Assembly: GCA_003223895.1 (NCBI GenBank) | Contig: QHXD01000166.1 | Location: 1-7,242, forward strand | Direction: 5' to 3' | DNA: 7,242 nucleotides | Source: Acidobacteriota bacterium | Lineage (GTDB): Bacteria; Acidobacteriota; Terriglobia; 20CM-2-55-15 | Shown here: in pieces, positions 5,739 through 7,242 of the stretch | How the letters are laid out: every line of letters begins with the position of its first letter | Numbering within the stretch: the stretch's first letter is position 1 | The notes under the pieces: generated by a model | What the model was told of the DNA's origin: nothing | Databases searched by the model: none | Seen by the model: only the letters and a program-made list of their open reading frames with translations | Program-made: the position numbers and the translations under genes

Positions 5739-6824
5739 GTGAAAGCACGAATCCAGGAGAACGTTGCGCTCGCTCCATTAACTACTTTTGGTATCGGCGG
5801 CCCGGCACGATATTTCGTAGACGCTCCTTCCGAAAACGTTGTTCTGAGCACGATTCAGTTTGCAAAAGACCAGAATCTGTCGGTGTTTGTGCTCGGCGGA
5901 GGCTCCAACCTTCTGGTCGCCGATCACGGCTTTCCGGGTCTCGTTATGAAAATCGGTCTGACGGGCATCGATTGGGAAACTCATCGGGATAAAGCCGTCG
6001 TTCGCGCCGGCGCGGGTGAGGAATGGGACCGACTCGTGGGCCTGTGTGTGGATCGTGATCTTGCAGGAGTCGAATGCCTGAGCGGCATCCCCGGATCTGT
6101 CGGCGGAACTCCCGTGCAGAATGTGGGAGCTTACGGCCAGGAAGTTTCGGAAGTACTCGTTTCCGTCCGTGCTTACGATCGGCAAACCGATTCGATCGTC
6201 GAACTCTCCCGGGAAGACTGCCGTTTCACCTACCGCAGCAGTCTCTTCAACACTATCGCCAAAGACCGCTACATTGTTCTGCAGGTGACTTACTCCCTGA
6301 CCAAACATGGCAACCCGGCCATCCGCTATCCCGATGTCCAGCGCGAGTTCGAAAGCAGGGTGGGCTATCCCCTGCTGGGCGAGGTTCGAGCAGCCGTGCG
6401 CCGGATTCGCGCACGTAAAGCGATGCTTCTGGTGGAAGGCGATCCCGATTGTCGAAGCGCAGGATCTTTTTTCAAGAATCCAATCGTCACGGAACAGCAG
6501 TTTGCCGAGCTTCAGGTGGTAGCAGGTCCTGCGGTGCCCCGATATCCCGCAGGGCCGGGCAGGGTGAAAACGGCGGCAGCCTGGCTCATCGAACACGCCG
6601 GCTTCTCGAAGGGATATTCGCTTGGTCCCGCTGCGCTCTCCTCGAAACACACTCTCGCCCTGGTTAATAAAGGTGGAGCCACCGCCGAAGATATCCTTCG
6701 TTTAGCCCGGGAGATCCGCGGCCGCGTCGAGACGAAATTCGGCTTCCGCCTCGTCCCCGAACCCGTCTTCCTCGGGTTCGACATTCCCCTCCTGATACAA
6801 GAGGGGTGGGTGAACGCGAGCTAA
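5739..6824 (+). CDS. murB: UDP-N-acetylenolpyruvoylglucosamine reductase (MurB, type I-like)
   Basis: This cytoplasmic FAD enzyme reduces UDP-GlcNAc-enolpyruvate to UDP-MurNAc with NADPH in peptidoglycan precursor synthesis. The FAD-binding signatures are VLGGGSNLLVADHGFPG (51-67) and LSGIPGSVGGTPVQNVGAYG (114-133). The catalytic positions, placed by analogy with E. coli MurB, are R166 (TYRSSLF), S243 (GSFFKNP, proton donor) and E341 (LVPEPVFLGF). The 361-residue length and GAYGQEV match type I MurB. The start is GTG 5739, as MKARIQENVALAPLTTFGIGG gives the normal N-terminus; no Shine-Dalgarno is visible. Its last 14 or so residues (DIPLLIQEGWVNAS) lie in hairpin repeats and do not look like MurB sequence; all catalytic parts precede them, so function is probably kept. 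It is not in a mur/fts cluster here. Confidence 0.95.
   Translation: MKARIQENVALAPLTTFGIGGPARYFVDAPSENVVLSTIQFAKDQNLSVFVLGGGSNLLVADHGFPGLVMKIGLTGIDWETHRDKAVVRAGAGEEWDRLVGLCVDRDLAGVECLSGIPGSVGGTPVQNVGAYGQEVSEVLVSVRAYDRQTDSIVELSREDCRFTYRSSLFNTIAKDRYIVLQVTYSLTKHGNPAIRYPDVQREFESRVGYPLLGEVRAAVRRIRARKAMLLVEGDPDCRSAGSFFKNPIVTEQQFAELQVVAGPAVPRYPAGPGRVKTAAAWLIEHAGFSKGYSLGPAALSSKHTLALVNKGGATAEDILRLAREIRGRVETKFGFRLVPEPVFLGFDIPLLIQEGWVNAS
6786..6806. repeat. Short hairpin CCCCTC/GAGGGG inside the murB 3' end
   Basis: CCCCTC (6786-6791) and GAGGGG (6801-6806) form a 6-bp stem with a 9-nt loop. It is immediately followed by the larger inverted repeat and appears to be part of the same repeat cluster. It is translated as the near-terminal residues of MurB. 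Confidence 0.5.
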
Positions 6825-6893
6825 AGCCCGCGACTACATTTGGGATCAACGTTCGGCCTGAATGTAGTCGCGGGCTTTAGCCCGCGTTCACCC
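6808..6893. repeat. 33-bp inverted repeat (REP/BIME-like) overlapping the murB stop codon
   Basis: The left arm 6808-6840 and right arm 6861-6893 are reverse complements at 32 of 33 positions; the single mismatch is A6819 opposite C6882. The loop is 20 nt. Each arm contains its own palindrome; on the right arm CGCGGGC-TTTA-GCCCGCG. The TAA stop of murB (6822-6824) lies in the left arm. The core (TGAACGCG.GC.TAAAGCCC) is shared with the repeat at 2482-2574, so both belong to one family. It could also act as a transcript end between murB and the next gene. Confidence 0.85.
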
Positions 6894-6916
6894 CACACGT
6901 CAGGCGCCCCAGGTGC

Positions 6917-6922
6917 TACAAT
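6917..6922 (+). promoter_or_regulatory. -10-like box for the Mrp gene
   Basis: TACAAT at 6917-6922 (in GTGCTACAATC) matches the -10 consensus at five of six positions and lies 39 nt before the ATG at 6962, downstream of the repeat that may end murB transcripts. No good -35 is visible at 17 bp. Confidence 0.4.
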
Positions 6923-6946
6923 CAACTGTTGGAGTTGCTTCCATGA

Positions 6947-6952
6947 AAAGGA
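6947..6952 (+). promoter_or_regulatory. Ribosome-binding site of the Mrp gene
   Basis: AAAGGA at 6947-6952 lies 9 nt before ATG 6962, supporting this start. A nearer GAGG (6955-6958) is too close to be the main site. Confidence 0.55.
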
Positions 6953-6961
6953 CTGAGGTAC

Positions 6962-7242
6962 ATGGCTTTTTGGAACAAAGAAGATAAAGACGGACCGGTC
7001 AACGAAGAGCAGGTTCTTGGTGTTCTCAAGAAAGTTCAGGATCCTGATCTTCGCAAGGACATTGTGTCGCTCGGATTCATTCGGAATCTGAAAATTGACA
7101 AGGGCCTGGTGGCGTTCGACCTGAACCTTACAACACCGGCGTGCCCGGTGAAAGACCAGATGCGCGATGAAGCCGTGGCTCTGGTCAAGGCTCTGCCGGG
7201 CGTTCAGAACGTCGAGATCAAGATGACCAGCGAGGTACGCCA
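6962..7242 (+). CDS. Mrp/ApbC-type Fe-S cluster carrier ATPase, N-terminal MIP18 (DUF59) domain; cut by right edge
   Basis: 93 codons are present and the frame is open to the window end. Residues about 14-88 form a MIP18/DUF59 domain: NEEQVLGVLKKVQDPDLRKD, then IVSLGFIRNL (34-43), and TTPACPVKDQM (57-67), where the Cys of the T-x-P-A-C-P motif is the conserved cysteine of the family. In most bacteria this domain stands at the N-terminus of Mrp (ApbC), a cytoplasmic P-loop NTPase that binds Fe-S clusters and transfers them to target proteins. The P-loop would follow outside the window, so a stand-alone DUF59 protein (SufT- or PaaD-like) is not excluded. The short polar N-terminus before the domain (MAFWNKEDKDGP) is normal. 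The gene has its own ribosome-binding site and probably its own promoter after the repeat. Confidence 0.85.
   Translation, partial: MAFWNKEDKDGPVNEEQVLGVLKKVQDPDLRKDIVSLGFIRNLKIDKGLVAFDLNLTTPACPVKDQMRDEAVALVKALPGVQNVEIKMTSEVR

Noticed and set aside
5713..5778. ATG 5778 as methyltransferase start
   Set aside because: It would bury the signal peptide behind 22 residues and overlap the murB start; ATG 5712 directly begins the leader.
2482..6893. CRISPR array
   Set aside because: The repeats are inverted pairs, few and irregularly spaced, without direct repeats of constant spacing or cas genes.

Overview
This 7.2 kb window is bacterial chromosome of moderately high GC. Its families (a Nylon-hydrolase-type P1 peptidase, a signal-peptide-bearing SAM methyltransferase, GCGGGCTTTAGCCCGC-type palindromic repeats) are what I would expect from an Acidobacteriota genome or a related soil lineage. 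That placement is inference; no rRNA or marker phylogeny is available here.

Layout. (1) 1-312: left edge. It holds a 50-codon minus-strand ORF with a signal-peptide-like N-terminus, overlapped by a second minus-strand frame that resembles the middle of an M28 zinc peptidase and runs off the edge; together they look like a broken exopeptidase gene. (2) 313-2458, plus strand: a two-gene unit of a haem-oxygenase-fold (PqqC/TenA-like) probable diiron oxidase and an overlapping APC-superfamily amino-acid permease. (3) 2459-2636: a convergent intergenic region with a perfect 31-bp inverted repeat. (4) 5712-2637, minus strand: a tight three-gene operon (exported SAM methyltransferase, sodium:solute symporter, P1-family N-terminal-nucleophile aminopeptidase) joined by two 4-nt stop/start overlaps (GTGA and ATGA). 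(5) 5739-6824, plus strand: murB, divergent from the operon with only 26 bp between the start codons. (6) 6784-6893: hairpin repeats that run into the end of murB and supply its last codons and stop. (7) 6962-7242, plus strand: the start of an Mrp/ApbC-type Fe-S carrier protein, cut by the right edge.

How the genes may work together. The minus-strand operon pairs a peptide-cleaving enzyme with a Na+-driven importer, consistent with scavenging unusual (D-, beta- or amide-linked) peptides. The plus-strand pair joins an oxidative enzyme, of a fold class that often acts on amino acids or fatty acids, to an amino-acid transporter, which hints at modification of an amino-acid substrate. murB and mrp are housekeeping genes.

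The most unusual structural theme is palindromic repeats touching coding sequence. One roughly 60-bp element is read in frame as 20 codons near the start of the P1 peptidase gene. Another overwrites the 3' end of murB. A related one fills the convergent intergenic space. I saw no CRISPR array, tRNA, rRNA or complete transposase gene.
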